Of a stretch of 9,320 bases of DNA, positions 1-6,469 are shown piece after piece; position 1 is the stretch's first letter; every line of letters begins with the position of its first letter. The stretch is from the NCBI GenBank assembly GCA_900541485.1, contig UQJW01000017.1, positions 1 through 9,320 of the forward strand. Reading direction: 5' to 3'. The notes under the pieces are model-generated. The model did not search any database. It saw only the letters and a list, made by a program, of their open reading frames with translations, and was not told where the DNA came from. The position numbers were made by a program, and so were the translations under genes. Source of the DNA: an uncultured Dialister sp. Its GTDB lineage: Bacteria > Bacillota > Negativicutes > Veillonellales > Dialisteraceae.

Positions 1-45
1 CATTTTTACAGCGTCGCTCCGCTCCTCGAAAAATGGTTCACTTGC
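1..45 (-). repeat. Interspersed repeat A, copy 1 (cut by window edge)
   Basis: The reverse complement of this stretch matches 5933-5977 at 41 of 45 positions. Both copies can fold into a long hairpin closed by a 7-bp stem: CATTTTT/AAAAATG here and CACTTTT/AAAAGTG in the other copy. One pair has therefore changed on both sides with pairing kept, which suggests the fold matters or that the ends are mobility signals. The repeat probably continues beyond the left window edge. No coding potential is visible. Confidence 0.8.
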
Positions 46-90
46 CATCACTCAGTGACAATTCTATTTATTTCGTTACGGTCAAATTAA

Positions 91-239
91 CTTTTTATGA
101 CCGTTCAAGAATGACAGGCAGGTATTTAGTGCCGATTTGTAAAAATCGTCTTTTTGTTTCTACTCATACTTGCCCCTTCCGACGGCTTCGCCGCCACCTT
201 CCTCCGACAAGCGGGGACGGCTTACGGTTTGTATTTTAT
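91..239 (-). repeat. Composite repeat C+B, copy C1
   Basis: Read on the minus strand, this begins with the C module (239 down to about 150): AAACCGTAAGCCGTCCCCGC, a first stem-loop TCCCCG/CGG, then a second hairpin CGGC-GAA-GCCG, then GGAAGGGGCAAGTATGAG. After a short AT-rich spacer comes the B module at 91-128, which matches 9271-9308 in 37 of 38 bases. The same C-then-B order recurs at 9204-9308 on the opposite strand. This is a structured intergenic repeat without coding capacity; mobility or an RNA role is unknown. Confidence 0.85.
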
Positions 240-292
240 CGTTTTATGCCAACAATAGGCAGGTAATATTACCGAAATACGAATATCGCCCC

Positions 293-378
293 TGCCGTCA
301 TTCTTGAGCGATGTTAAGCATGCGTAAAGAAATGAAATATAAAAAAACAGATTGTTATGATTAGCGAAGAATCCGGCA
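293..378. repeat. MITE-like palindromic element, copy 1
   Basis: This 86-bp unit is bounded by TGCCGTCATTCTTGAGCG (293-310) and TTAGCGAAGAATCCGGCA (361-378). The two ends are imperfect inverted repeats of each other, both ending in TGCC/GGCA. The same two 18-bp ends occur exactly, in inverted orientation, at 6198-6280 around a diverged AT-rich core. The ends resemble the CATTCT-GAGCG/CGAAGAATC palindromes seen in intergenic DNA of many bacteria. It lies just upstream of the hydrolase promoter and encodes nothing. I see no clear target duplication. Confidence 0.75.
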
Positions 379-429
379 GAGGAATTATCATATAAATAAT
401 AAAACTGTATTTTCTGCATATAAGACGGG

Positions 430-458
430 TTGGCAAATGCTTTTGCGGCGGGTATACT
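430..458 (+). promoter_or_regulatory. Sigma-A/sigma-70 promoter of the SGNH hydrolase gene
   Basis: A -35 box TTGGCA (430-435) and a -10 box TATACT (453-458) are separated by exactly 17 bp. The predicted transcript would start near 465, giving a leader of about 20 nt that contains the ribosome binding site AAAGGAG (471-477). The ATG at 437 lies between the -35 and -10 boxes and so cannot be the translated start from this promoter. This supports the start at 485. Confidence 0.75.
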
Positions 459-484
459 CAAAGGATAGGGAAAGGAGCGGCGTG

Positions 485-1834
485 ATGCGGCGTTTATTTT
501 TATTTCTTTTTTTGTGGACGGTCTGTTTTACTGCAGGAGCAGAAGAGGCAGTGCCCGTTTCCGGCGGAGAGCGTTCATTTCCGGAAAATCATCAAAAGAT
601 AGAGACGGAGAACAGAGAGGACCGTTTTTTTATTTTGACGTGGAAAGAAAACAAGGAAGCCGTATGGTATGATTTGCAGATATTTCCTGAAGAGGAATTT
701 TTCGGCCGTAAAGAAATGAAGCCGCCGGTATACACCAATTCCCATGTGTTCAGAAACGGGATTATTTTGCCCGGTTCTATTTTTTCATCTTATAAGGGGC
801 GGGGCGGATTGTATTTCCGTGTCCGCGGTATCGGTCTGGACGGAACGGTTATTTCTGATTTTTCCCTGCCTTGCGGTTTGAAAAAAGCGGCCCGTTTTTT
901 GCCGGAACCGGCTCCTCTGCCGAGGGTGCATTATCACGAGGGAAACGGCACGGTTCTTCTTTATCCCGCTTATTCTTTTGTTCCCGTTCCCGGCGCGGCG
1001 GCTTATGAAGTCGAGGTGGCAGAGGAAAAGACGGCAGAAGAAACGGGGGAGATGTTTGATTATCCCGTTTACAGGGACGTGGTGACAAGTCCCGATTTGT
1101 TTGACCCTTTTCCGCGGATAGGGACCTTTTACTGGCGTGTCCGCGGTCTTGACGAGGCGGGCGAACCTTTGGGGACATGGAGCAAGCCTGAAAAAATCGT
1201 GAATGACCCGTCAGAAAAACGTGAGGTGGGGATACTGGGAGACAGTATCAGTCACGGCGGCGGGCGTATGGCTTACAGTCCTGCCGACTGGTCGTATAAT
1301 TACGCGGCGTATCTTGATTTCCCCGTCATGAATTTTTCACGCAGCGGTGATGAAACGTCCATGATGGCCGAACGGTTTGCAAGGGACGTGCTTCCTTTTC
1401 ATGTGCGGTATCTGCTTATCCTGGGCGGGACAAATAATCTGCGTCTCGGGAAAACGGCGGACTCGGTCATCAGCGATTTGCGGACGATAGGAAATATGTG
1501 CAGGGAAGCGGATATCGTTCCCGTATTTCTCACAATCCCGCCAATCGATCCTCTGCGGATAGAAATGTATTATCACCAGAAAACCGCGGAAGACTGGAAA
1601 TCATCGTTCCAAAAAGTGAATGACTGGATTCGCGGAGAGCTCCATATCGACACGGCGCTTCCTTTTGAAAGTTATGAAACCATGCCGGCCGGTTTTGCCG
1701 CCGACGGACTTCATCCCGATGCCAAGGCCAAGGAAATGATGGCGGCGGTGATTAACAGGGAAATGAAAAAAATCATGGCGGCGGAAACGAAGAAAAAAGA
1801 GTCCGCTGCTGCAGAAAAAAGAGAAAAGACTTAA
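485..1834 (+). CDS. Secreted SGNH/GDSL-type hydrolase with two Fn3-like modules
   Basis: The 449-residue product is a predicted exported esterase or lipase-type hydrolase of the SGNH superfamily; its substrate is unknown. Residues 1-19 form a signal peptide (RR, hydrophobic FLFLFLW, cleavage site AGA before EE). There is no convincing lipobox, although Cys14 lies in the hydrophobic core. Residues about 46-129 and 148-239 look like two related beta-sandwich (Fn3-like) modules, ending in the similar strands YFRVRGIGLDG and YWRVRGLDEAG. The catalytic domain follows from about 247: block I GDSIS with nucleophile Ser254, block III GGTNN at 314-318 (Asn317), and block V DGLHPD with Asp407 and His410. 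The tail is Lys/Glu-rich. The start is set by AAAGGAG 7 nt upstream and by the promoter; an in-frame ATG at 437 lies inside that promoter. The gene is monocistronic and convergent with the pot operon. A role on cell-envelope or host glycan esters is only a guess. Confidence 0.88.
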   Translation: MRRLFLFLFLWTVCFTAGAEEAVPVSGGERSFPENHQKIETENREDRFFILTWKENKEAVWYDLQIFPEEEFFGRKEMKPPVYTNSHVFRNGIILPGSIFSSYKGRGGLYFRVRGIGLDGTVISDFSLPCGLKKAARFLPEPAPLPRVHYHEGNGTVLLYPAYSFVPVPGAAAYEVEVAEEKTAEETGEMFDYPVYRDVVTSPDLFDPFPRIGTFYWRVRGLDEAGEPLGTWSKPEKIVNDPSEKREVGILGDSISHGGGRMAYSPADWSYNYAAYLDFPVMNFSRSGDETSMMAERFARDVLPFHVRYLLILGGTNNLRLGKTADSVISDLRTIGNMCREADIVPVFLTIPPIDPLRIEMYYHQKTAEDWKSSFQKVNDWIRGELHIDTALPFESYETMPAGFAADGLHPDAKAKEMMAAVINREMKKIMAAETKKKESAAAEKREKT

Positions 1835-1852
1835 AAATTTTATAAAGGCAAA

Positions 1853-1889
1853 CAAAAAAAGCGTTCTTACGGAACGCCTTTTTTATTTC
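1853..1889. terminator. Bidirectional intrinsic terminator
   Basis: The stem is GCGTTCT (1861-1867) paired with GGAACGC (1871-1877), with a 3-nt loop and one G-T wobble. It is flanked by an A-tract (1854-1860) and by a T-tract beginning at 1879. Either strand can thus give a hairpin followed by U residues. It lies between the hydrolase stop (1834) and the potD stop (1892), so it can end both convergent transcripts. Confidence 0.85.
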
Positions 1890-1891
1890 TT

Positions 1892-2944
1892 TTATCTTCT
1901 GATTTTCAGCTCTGTCCATGCTCTGTCATACAGGGGAAGAACTTCGCCGAGGTCTTTTATCCATTCGCCGAGGGGGATATATTTTTTGGCGGCCTTCAGC
2001 ATGGGATCATTCTTGTACTCTTCCGAGTGGTAGGGTGCCGATTTTGTATTCGGGTCATTGTAGCCGATGTATTCGTAATTTTTAGCACTGACTTCAGGGT
2101 CATAGAGGTAGTTGATAAATTCTTCGGCCAGTTCTTTATTTCTTGCTCCTTTGGGAATAGCAAAAGTGTCGGCCCAGATGACGGCGCCTTCTTTGGGAAT
2201 GACGAAAGCGATATCAGGGTTTTCTCGGTAGGAGAAAGAGGCATCACCGGACCACATCATACCAATCCATGCTTCTTCGGCAATAAATTTTTGTTTGATT
2301 GTGTCCGTATCATACGCAAGAATCAGGGGAGAAAGACGGTAAAGGTCGTCCAGGGCTTCGTTGATTTCCTGCGGATTTTCGGAATTGACGGAGCGGCCCC
2401 GCTTTTTGAGTGCCATACCGATGACTTCCCGATTGTCATTCAGCAGAATGAGCCTGTCTTTGTAGTCGTCATTCCAGAGATCGGACCATGATGAAGGGGC
2501 CGTTTTTATATATTTTCTGTTATATGCAATGCCCGTAACGCCCCAGGTGTAGACGACGGAATAGCGTCCGTCGGGGTCGTAAGGCGGATGTTGGAGCGAC
2601 GGGAGAATATAGGAAGTATTGGGCATTTTCGACTTGTCCATTTCTTCAAGCAAATCCAGTTTTAAAAGGGTAGATACCATGTAGTCCGACGGCTGGATGA
2701 GGTCGTACCGTGAGCCGCCGGCGTGGATTTTTGCAAGAAGTTCTTCGTTACTTCCGAATACGTCATAGTTGATTTTGCAGTGGTATTTCTTTTCAAAGTC
2801 CGCCAGTACTTCGGGGGAAAAATTATCGGCCCAGCTGAAAAGATTCAGCACCCGCATGTCCTGCGTGTCTGCGGTTTTTTCTTCACCGCACCCTGCGGCG
2901 GTAAGGAGAAAAAAGGAAAGGATAAAGGAAATGATTTTTTTCAT
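1892..2944 (-). CDS. potD: Spermidine/putrescine-binding lipoprotein PotD
   Basis: This is the polyamine-binding subunit of the PotABCD importer, 350 residues (E. coli PotD has about 348). It has a lipoprotein signal (MKKII, hydrophobic stretch, TAAGC) with Cys19 as the lipidation site, so it is likely tethered to the outer face of the inner membrane. It aligns by eye with PotD. The ligand-box residues known from E. coli are kept: Trp38 in LFSWADNF, Tyr88 in PSDYMV, Asp170 and Glu173 in NDNREV, Trp231 in MMWSGDA, and Trp257 and Asp259 in IWAD. This supports true polyamine binding rather than another solute. The start at 2944 is chosen because AAAGGA (2951-2956) lies 6 nt upstream and gives a normal signal peptide. 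An ATG at 2959 overlaps the potC stop as ATGA and would add MKGTP. It is the last gene of the operon, followed directly by the terminator at 1853-1889. Confidence 0.95.
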   Translation of the reverse strand: MKKIISFILSFFLLTAAGCGEEKTADTQDMRVLNLFSWADNFSPEVLADFEKKYHCKINYDVFGSNEELLAKIHAGGSRYDLIQPSDYMVSTLLKLDLLEEMDKSKMPNTSYILPSLQHPPYDPDGRYSVVYTWGVTGIAYNRKYIKTAPSSWSDLWNDDYKDRLILLNDNREVIGMALKKRGRSVNSENPQEINEALDDLYRLSPLILAYDTDTIKQKFIAEEAWIGMMWSGDASFSYRENPDIAFVIPKEGAVIWADTFAIPKGARNKELAEEFINYLYDPEVSAKNYEYIGYNDPNTKSAPYHSEEYKNDPMLKAAKKYIPLGEWIKDLGEVLPLYDRAWTELKIRR

Positions 2945-2955
2945 GGGCGTTCCTT

Positions 2956-3774
2956 TCATAGAAGTTCTTCCTGTTCATGTTGCTGTTCCCGCCGTTTCAG
3001 ATGTTTGACATGAAGGAAATCGGCGAAAAGGACGAGAAAAATTTCCACGAGAATCATCAGTGTCGAAAGGGCATTGATTTCAGGGGAAATACCCCGTTTG
3101 ACCATGGCGTAAATGTAGAGGGGAAGAGTGGTGGAATCCGGACCGGCGACGAAAAAGCTGATGACAAAATCGTCGATGGAAAGCGTAAAGGCAATCAATG
3201 CGCCGGCAACGACACCGGGCATGATGAGAGGGAGCGTCACATAGCGGAAACATTGCCAAGGCTTTGCATACAAATCGCTCGCCGCTTCTTCGTATTCCGT
3301 TTTCATACCTTCCAGGCGGGCACCTACCGTAATGACCACAAAGGAAAGGCAAAACGTGATATGCGCAAGAATAATCGTCGTTTTTCCTAAAGCCAGTCCC
3401 GTCTGGGAAAAAAGAACGAGCAGGGAAAGACCCATGACGATTTCGGGAATCAGAATGGGAAGATAAATGAAACCGTTCAGCAGATTTTCAAAGCGGTATC
3501 TGTACTTGTGGAGAGCGATGGCCGCAGTCGTACCGAGAATGGTGGAGACCGCCGTGGAAACGGCACCGACAAAAAGAGTATTCAGCAAAGCCTCCAGGAC
3601 CTGACGGTTTTGGAAAAGAGCGGCATACCACTTGAAAGTAAATCCCGTCCAGACTGCATTAAGACGGGAGTCATTGAAAGAGTAGAGTGCCAGAATGAGG
3701 AGAGGAAGGTATAAAAAAGCGAGAACAGCGAGCGAGTAGGCAAGAAGGACATGATTACGCCAGGTTTTTTGCAT
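2956..3774 (-). CDS. potC: Spermidine/putrescine ABC transporter permease PotC
   Basis: This 272-residue inner-membrane permease pairs with PotB to form the polyamine channel. It shows the usual hydrophobic segments (first at about 9-32, in YSLAVLAFLYLPLLILALYSF, then several more), consistent with six membrane spans. The cytoplasmic coupling loop that docks on the ATPase is at 163-182, starting EEAASDLYA and ending VTLPL. The normally invariant Gly of the EAA-G motif is Tyr169 here. The start at 3774 is preceded at 8 nt by a near-perfect AAAGGAGG (3783-3790); an upstream ATG at 3798 sits before that site and is less likely. The gene begins 20 bases inside the end of potB, and its TGA precedes the chosen potD start by 11 nt, so translational coupling is expected. 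The C-terminus is charged (KRREQQHEQEE). Confidence 0.95.
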   Translation of the reverse strand: MQKTWRNHVLLAYSLAVLAFLYLPLLILALYSFNDSRLNAVWTGFTFKWYAALFQNRQVLEALLNTLFVGAVSTAVSTILGTTAAIALHKYRYRFENLLNGFIYLPILIPEIVMGLSLLVLFSQTGLALGKTTIILAHITFCLSFVVITVGARLEGMKTEYEEAASDLYAKPWQCFRYVTLPLIMPGVVAGALIAFTLSIDDFVISFFVAGPDSTTLPLYIYAMVKRGISPEINALSTLMILVEIFLVLFADFLHVKHLKRREQQHEQEELL

Positions 3775-4615
3775 GGCCGTTTCCTCCTTTCCGTACATTG
3801 ATGGCTTTGTAGTAAAGGAAAATCAGGACCAGAGAAAGAAGGGCGAGCAGAATGGACAGCGCCGATCCAAAAGGCCAGTCGCGGGCGGAAAGAAACTGGT
3901 TCTGTATGACATTTCCCACAAGAGCGGCCTTTGAGCCGCCCATGACATCGGGAATAACGAACATACCGAGAGAAGAAATAAAAACGAGTATCGTTCCGGC
4001 GGCAATACCTGGCATGGTGAGAGGGAGCGTGATTTTACGGAACGCTCTGAAAGGAGAGGCCCCGAGATCCGCTGCCGCTTCCAAAAGCCGGTGATCAAGC
4101 TGCTCGATAGATACGTAAACGGGAAGTATCATAAACGGCAAAAGCGCATAGACCATGCCGACCATGACAGCGCCTTCATTATAAAGAAACTGGACGGGCA
4201 AATCGACAATTCCCAGTTTCAGAAGAATCGTATTGATGACACCTTGGGTGCGGAGAATAATGACCCACGCATAGGAGCGGATAATAAAATTAATCCAGAA
4301 AGGAATCATGCAGAGAATCAGTCCTTTTTGGCGAATCTGCGGCGGCATTCCGGCGATGTAGTAAGCAAGGGGGTAGCCCATGAGAATCGTGCAGACTGTA
4401 GTAACGGCGGCTACAAAAAGAGTCTGTGCAAAAATAGAAATATAAAGGGCATCAAAAAAACGGGCGTAATTTCCGAGAGTCCAACGGAAAATAATTTCTC
4501 CGTAAGGCGTACGGCCCGACAGGGACACGGCGATGACAATCAGCATGGGAATGATGAAAAACACCACCAGCCACAGAAGAGAGGGCGTGAGAAGAAGTTT
4601 GCCGTTTTTATTCAT
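3755..4615 (-). CDS. potB: Spermidine/putrescine ABC transporter permease PotB
   Basis: This 286-residue inner-membrane permease is the partner of PotC. The N-terminus is short and cytoplasmic (MNKNGK), followed by a first span at about 11-31 ([19 protein letters not shown]) and further hydrophobic spans typical of the six-helix PotB/ModB permease fold. The ATPase-docking loop is canonical: EAAADLGAS from 179, with Gly185, and ITLPL ending near 199. The start overlaps the potA stop within ATGAATAA. Upstream sequence has no good Shine-Dalgarno match, so initiation probably depends on ribosomes finishing potA. That contrasts with the strong site before potC and may set subunit ratios (inference). 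Confidence 0.95.
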   Translation of the reverse strand: MNKNGKLLLTPSLLWLVVFFIIPMLIVIAVSLSGRTPYGEIIFRWTLGNYARFFDALYISIFAQTLFVAAVTTVCTILMGYPLAYYIAGMPPQIRQKGLILCMIPFWINFIIRSYAWVIILRTQGVINTILLKLGIVDLPVQFLYNEGAVMVGMVYALLPFMILPVYVSIEQLDHRLLEAAADLGASPFRAFRKITLPLTMPGIAAGTILVFISSLGMFVIPDVMGGSKAALVGNVIQNQFLSARDWPFGSALSILLALLSLVLIFLYYKAINVRKGGNGHAKNLA

Positions 4616-5606
4616 TTTTCACGATAACCCCGTCTTTCTCATACCACCAGATACCTACACGGTCACCGATTTGCCAGCGTTTTACATCATCAAAATACTG
4701 GTAAGCGATGACTTCCTGTCCCGAGTCGTCAAGAATGATGAAAACCTTATCAATCGTGCCGTAAAAAATGACATCGTCAATTCTGCCGAAAAGACGGGGC
4801 GCAGGATGATCTGCCGAAACATCATGTTCGCCGCAGAGATTCAATTTTTCCGGCCGGAGCGCGAGCGTCGTATTTCCGAAAGTAAAGAAATTACTTTCCC
4901 CGATGAATTCGGCGACAAAAGTCGTTCTCGGGTGATGATAAATCGTATCCGGATCATCATCCTGACAGATTACGCCTTCATTCATGACGACGATGCGGTC
5001 ACTCATCGTAAGAGCCTCTTCCTGATCGTGAGTGACAAAGATAAAGGTAAGGCCCAGCTCTTCCTGCAAATCTTTCAATTCAATCTGCAGTGTTTTTCTG
5101 AGCTGGTAATCAAGAGCGCCCAAAGGTTCGTCCAAAAGAAGCATTTTAGGATTATTTACAAGGGCACGGGCGATAGCGACACGCTGCTGCTGTCCCCCCG
5201 ACATCTGGCCGGGATAACGCTTTCTCAGTTTTTCAAGCTGAATGAGTTTCAGCACCTTTGCGATACGCACTTCCGCTTCCTCTTTGGCAACGCCCTTCAT
5301 TTTCAGGCCGAAACCGATATTTTCCTCCACCGTCATATGGGGAAATAAAGCATAATTCTGGAAAACCGTATTTACATTTCTTTTATAAGGGGGAAAGTCT
5401 GTGATATCCTGCCCGTCAAGAATGATTTTTCCCGACGTAGGACTGTCAAGACCGGCGATGATGCGGAGCAAAGTCGTTTTTCCGCAGCCTGAAGGACCGA
5501 GAAGGGTCAAAAACTCACCGTCACGGATAGTGAGATTCAAAGGCGGAATAATGATATGGCCATCATAGCGTTTGGTAATATTTTCGAGTCGCACTAAATC
5601 TTTCAT
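4608..5606 (-). CDS. potA: Spermidine/putrescine ABC transporter ATPase PotA
   Basis: This 332-residue ATP-binding subunit energises polyamine uptake at the cytoplasmic face. All ATPase motifs are intact: Walker A GPSGCGKT (37-44), Q-loop Gln83 in FQNYALFPH, signature MSGGQQQR (135-142), Walker B MLLLDE (155-160), D-loop ALD (164-166), and switch His193 in VTHDQEEA. After about 240 comes a TOBE-like C-terminal domain containing LALRPEKL. This region is shorter than in E. coli PotA (about 378 residues in total), so the regulatory domain is compact. It is the first gene of the operon, preceded by a leader of about 180 nt. The Shine-Dalgarno sequence is poor: AAAGG lies about 16 nt from the ATG. 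An in-frame stop a few codons upstream excludes a longer protein. The family start position agrees with this ATG. Confidence 0.96.
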   Translation of the reverse strand: MKDLVRLENITKRYDGHIIIPPLNLTIRDGEFLTLLGPSGCGKTTLLRIIAGLDSPTSGKIILDGQDITDFPPYKRNVNTVFQNYALFPHMTVEENIGFGLKMKGVAKEEAEVRIAKVLKLIQLEKLRKRYPGQMSGGQQQRVAIARALVNNPKMLLLDEPLGALDYQLRKTLQIELKDLQEELGLTFIFVTHDQEEALTMSDRIVVMNEGVICQDDDPDTIYHHPRTTFVAEFIGESNFFTFGNTTLALRPEKLNLCGEHDVSADHPAPRLFGRIDDVIFYGTIDKVFIILDDSGQEVIAYQYFDDVKRWQIGDRVGIWWYEKDGVIVKNE

Positions 5607-5696
5607 TTCTGCTGCGCCACGACCTTTCTGTTACAAGCTGGTAAAACATGAAAAAGGAAGCCAACTCAACCCGGTCACGAGGCCGGTTATTTCTTT

Positions 5697-5759
5697 TTAC
5701 ACCGCCTTCCGCAAAATATTCACGGAAACGGATAAAAATCCCCTTTCGGGATTACCCAT
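5697..5759 (-). CDS. Possible leader peptide ORF (20 codons) upstream of potA
   Basis: An ATG at 5759 opens a 20-codon frame (beginning MGNPERGFLSV, ending RKAV) closed by TAA at 5697. It is preceded at 10 nt by AAAGGA (5770-5775) and starts about 20 nt after the expected transcript start of the potA promoter. The attenuator-like hairpin at 5733-5753 lies inside this frame, so ribosome position could affect it. I recognise no similar peptide. The frame may be chance: an open frame extends further upstream on the minus strand, and the only support is the start context and location. Confidence 0.3.
   Translation of the reverse strand: MGNPERGFLSVSVNILRKAV
5733..5753 (-). promoter_or_regulatory. 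Attenuator-like hairpin in the potA leader
   Basis: On the minus strand AATCCC (5753-5748), loop GAAAG, and GGGATT (5742-5737) form a 6-bp stem that runs straight into a short T-run (TTTTTA including the stem end). It would form about 30-45 nt after the predicted transcript start, well before potA. The U-tract is short, so it would be a weak or conditional terminator at most. No antiterminator is obvious to me. Confidence 0.35.
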
Positions 5760-5787
5760 TGAATCGGTTTCCTTTACCGTCTTTTTA

Positions 5788-5816
5788 ATTATACAAGTAT
5801 TTATATAAAAATAAAA
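5788..5816 (-). promoter_or_regulatory. Predicted promoter of the potABCD operon
   Basis: A perfect minus-strand -10 box TATAAT (5793-5788) is preceded at 17 bp by a weak -35 match, TTTTAT (5816-5811), in very AT-rich DNA. The expected transcript start is near 5781, leaving a leader of about 175 nt before the potA ATG. No other -10 of this quality lies between it and potA. I see no clear operator. Confidence 0.5.
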
Positions 5817-5911
5817 TGCTTCAGAAAATATTTTTCCTAAAAAATAAAAGAGAACCTGGAAAATAATGAAATGACTCTGACAAGAAATATCGAAATGACT
5901 CACATAAAAAA

Positions 5912-6052
5912 GCAGTCCCCGCTTGTCGGGAAGCAAGCGAACCACTTTTCGAGGAGCGAAGCGACGCTGTAAAAGTGAGTGAGACGCTTTGCCTTTGGCT
6001 AAGGTGGCGGCGTCAGCCGTCGAAAGGGGCAAGTTGGAGCAGAAACGAAAGA
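5912..6052 (+). repeat. Structured repeat C, copy C3 (interrupted)
   Basis: The first part, GCAGTCCCCGCTTGTCGGG (5912-5930), and the second part, AAGGTGGCGGCGTCAGCC through AAACGAAAGAA (6001-6052), match the two halves of copies C1 and C2. Between them lies the 70-bp A element. The second stem-loop has arms GGCGGC/GCCGTC with a GTCA loop. This lies in the gene-free region between the potA promoter and the AsmA-like gene. Confidence 0.75.
5931..6000 (+). repeat. Interspersed repeat A, copy 2, inserted in repeat C3
   Basis: This 70-bp segment interrupts a C repeat. In uninterrupted copy C2 the sequence reads CGGGGAAGGTG; here CGGG is followed by this segment and then AAGGTGG. AAG occurs at both junctions (5931-5933 and 6001-6003), compatible with a 3-bp target duplication. 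The ends are loosely inverted (AAGCAAGCG against CGCTTTGCCTT). The inner 45 bp matches 1-45 of the window on the other strand, and it has a CACTTTT/AAAAGTG stem (5943-5949 with 5971-5977). Confidence 0.65.
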
Positions 6053-6068
6053 AGATTCTGACCTGTGT

Positions 6069-6132
6069 ACGCAAGCTTGCCCCTATCGCCTCGCAAGGCT
6101 CGGCACTTCCCTCCGAGTTTGGGGACAGCAAA
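6069..6132 (-). repeat. Structured repeat C, diverged copy C5
   Basis: Read on the minus strand, this follows the C pattern: TGTCCCC, a TCCC/GGGA stem, AGGGAAGTG, a second hairpin GCCT-TGCG-AGGC, then ATAGGGGCAAGC. The arms differ in sequence from the other copies but the layout of two hairpins ending in GGGGCAAG is the same. It faces C3, about 15 bp away, so the two copies are tail to tail. Confidence 0.6.
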
Positions 6133-6197
6133 CGACCAAGGAAGAAAGAAATTATAGTTTTTAAAATTTTTACACATACGCATTTAACGATATCCTA

Positions 6198-6280
6198 TGC
6201 CGGATTCTTCGCTAAGAGTCAGATTATATTTTTCCATCCATCATCATTCCGACATTGCCCGTCGCTCAAGAATGACGGCA
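6198..6280. repeat. MITE-like palindromic element, copy 2
   Basis: This 83-bp unit runs from TGCCGGATTCTTCGCTAA (6198-6215) to CGCTCAAGAATGACGGCA (6263-6280). Both 18-bp ends are identical to those of the element at 293-378 in the opposite orientation, while the AT-rich core has diverged. Weak similarity continues a little beyond both ends. It has no coding capacity; if mobile it would need a transposase supplied from elsewhere. Confidence 0.75.
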
Positions 6281-6330
6281 CGGGTGAATTCGCTTTCGAG
6301 AAGCAGTAAATGACTTTTGCCTAAGAAGAA

Positions 6331-6425
6331 AAAATACGAACCGAGAGCCGTCCCCGCTTGTCGGGGAAGGTGTCAACCGTCAGGTTGACGGAAGGGGCAA
6401 GTTGGAGCAAAAACGAAAGAAAAAA
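6331..6425 (+). repeat. Structured repeat C, full copy C2
   Basis: This is the cleanest copy. AAAATACGAACCGAGAGCCG leads into a perfect hairpin TCCCCG-CTTGT-CGGGGA (6351-6366). Then AAGGTG precedes a second perfect hairpin GTCAACC-GTCA-GGTTGAC (6372-6389), followed by GGAAGGGGCAAGTTGGAGCA and an A-rich tail. It lies just downstream of the terminator of the AsmA-like gene. Three neighbouring copies have different arm sequences in the second hairpin but still pair. Confidence 0.85.
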
Positions 6426-6439
6426 GTATGAGGCAAAAC

Positions 6440-6463
6440 AAAAAAACCGCCCTTACAGAGCGG
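6440..6463 (-). terminator. Intrinsic terminator of the AsmA-like gene
   Basis: On the minus strand CCGCTC (6463-6458), loop TGTAA, and GGGCGG (6452-6447) form a 6-bp stem with one G-T wobble, followed by seven T residues (6446-6440). The stem starts only 6 bases after the stop codon at 6470. On the plus strand the stem is followed by ATATTTTTATTTT, so weak termination in that direction is also possible. Confidence 0.8.
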
Positions 6464-6469
6464 ATATTT

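Noticed and set aside
262..273. Perfect 12-bp palindrome GGTAATATTACC
   Set aside because: It could be an operator, but it is about 160 bp upstream of the promoter in repeat-rich DNA and I found no second copy near a promoter.
33..461. Two short open frames (33-266 plus, 222-461 minus)
   Set aside because: Both lie in repeat DNA; one crosses the C1 repeat and the other the MITE-like element. Neither has a start signal or protein-like composition.
437..484. Upstream ATG for the SGNH hydrolase
   Set aside because: It sits between the -35 and -10 boxes and would put a charged stretch before the signal peptide. The ATG at 485 has a well-placed AAAGGAG.
4533..5348. 271-codon plus-strand frame antisense to potA and potB
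   Set aside because: It is a shadow of two clearly conserved minus-strand genes with all their motifs intact.
5666..5688. GC-rich hairpin in the potA leader considered as a terminator
   Set aside because: The stem has a bulge and the T-run lies about 12 bases later, so it does not fit an intrinsic terminator. It is mentioned only as a possible leader structure.
5697..6131. Minus-strand 144-codon open frame upstream of potA
   Set aside because: It runs through the A and C repeats and the potA promoter, has no start context at its upper end and no recognisable protein pattern. Only its last 20 codons have a plausible start signal, and these are listed separately at low confidence.
5989..6309. 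Plus-strand 106-codon open frame
   Set aside because: It covers two C repeats and a MITE-like element, and its composition follows the repeats. There is no ribosome binding site.
5911..6430. CRISPR array considered because of several repeats in a short space
   Set aside because: The repeats lie in both orientations with irregular spacing and length, and no cas gene is present.
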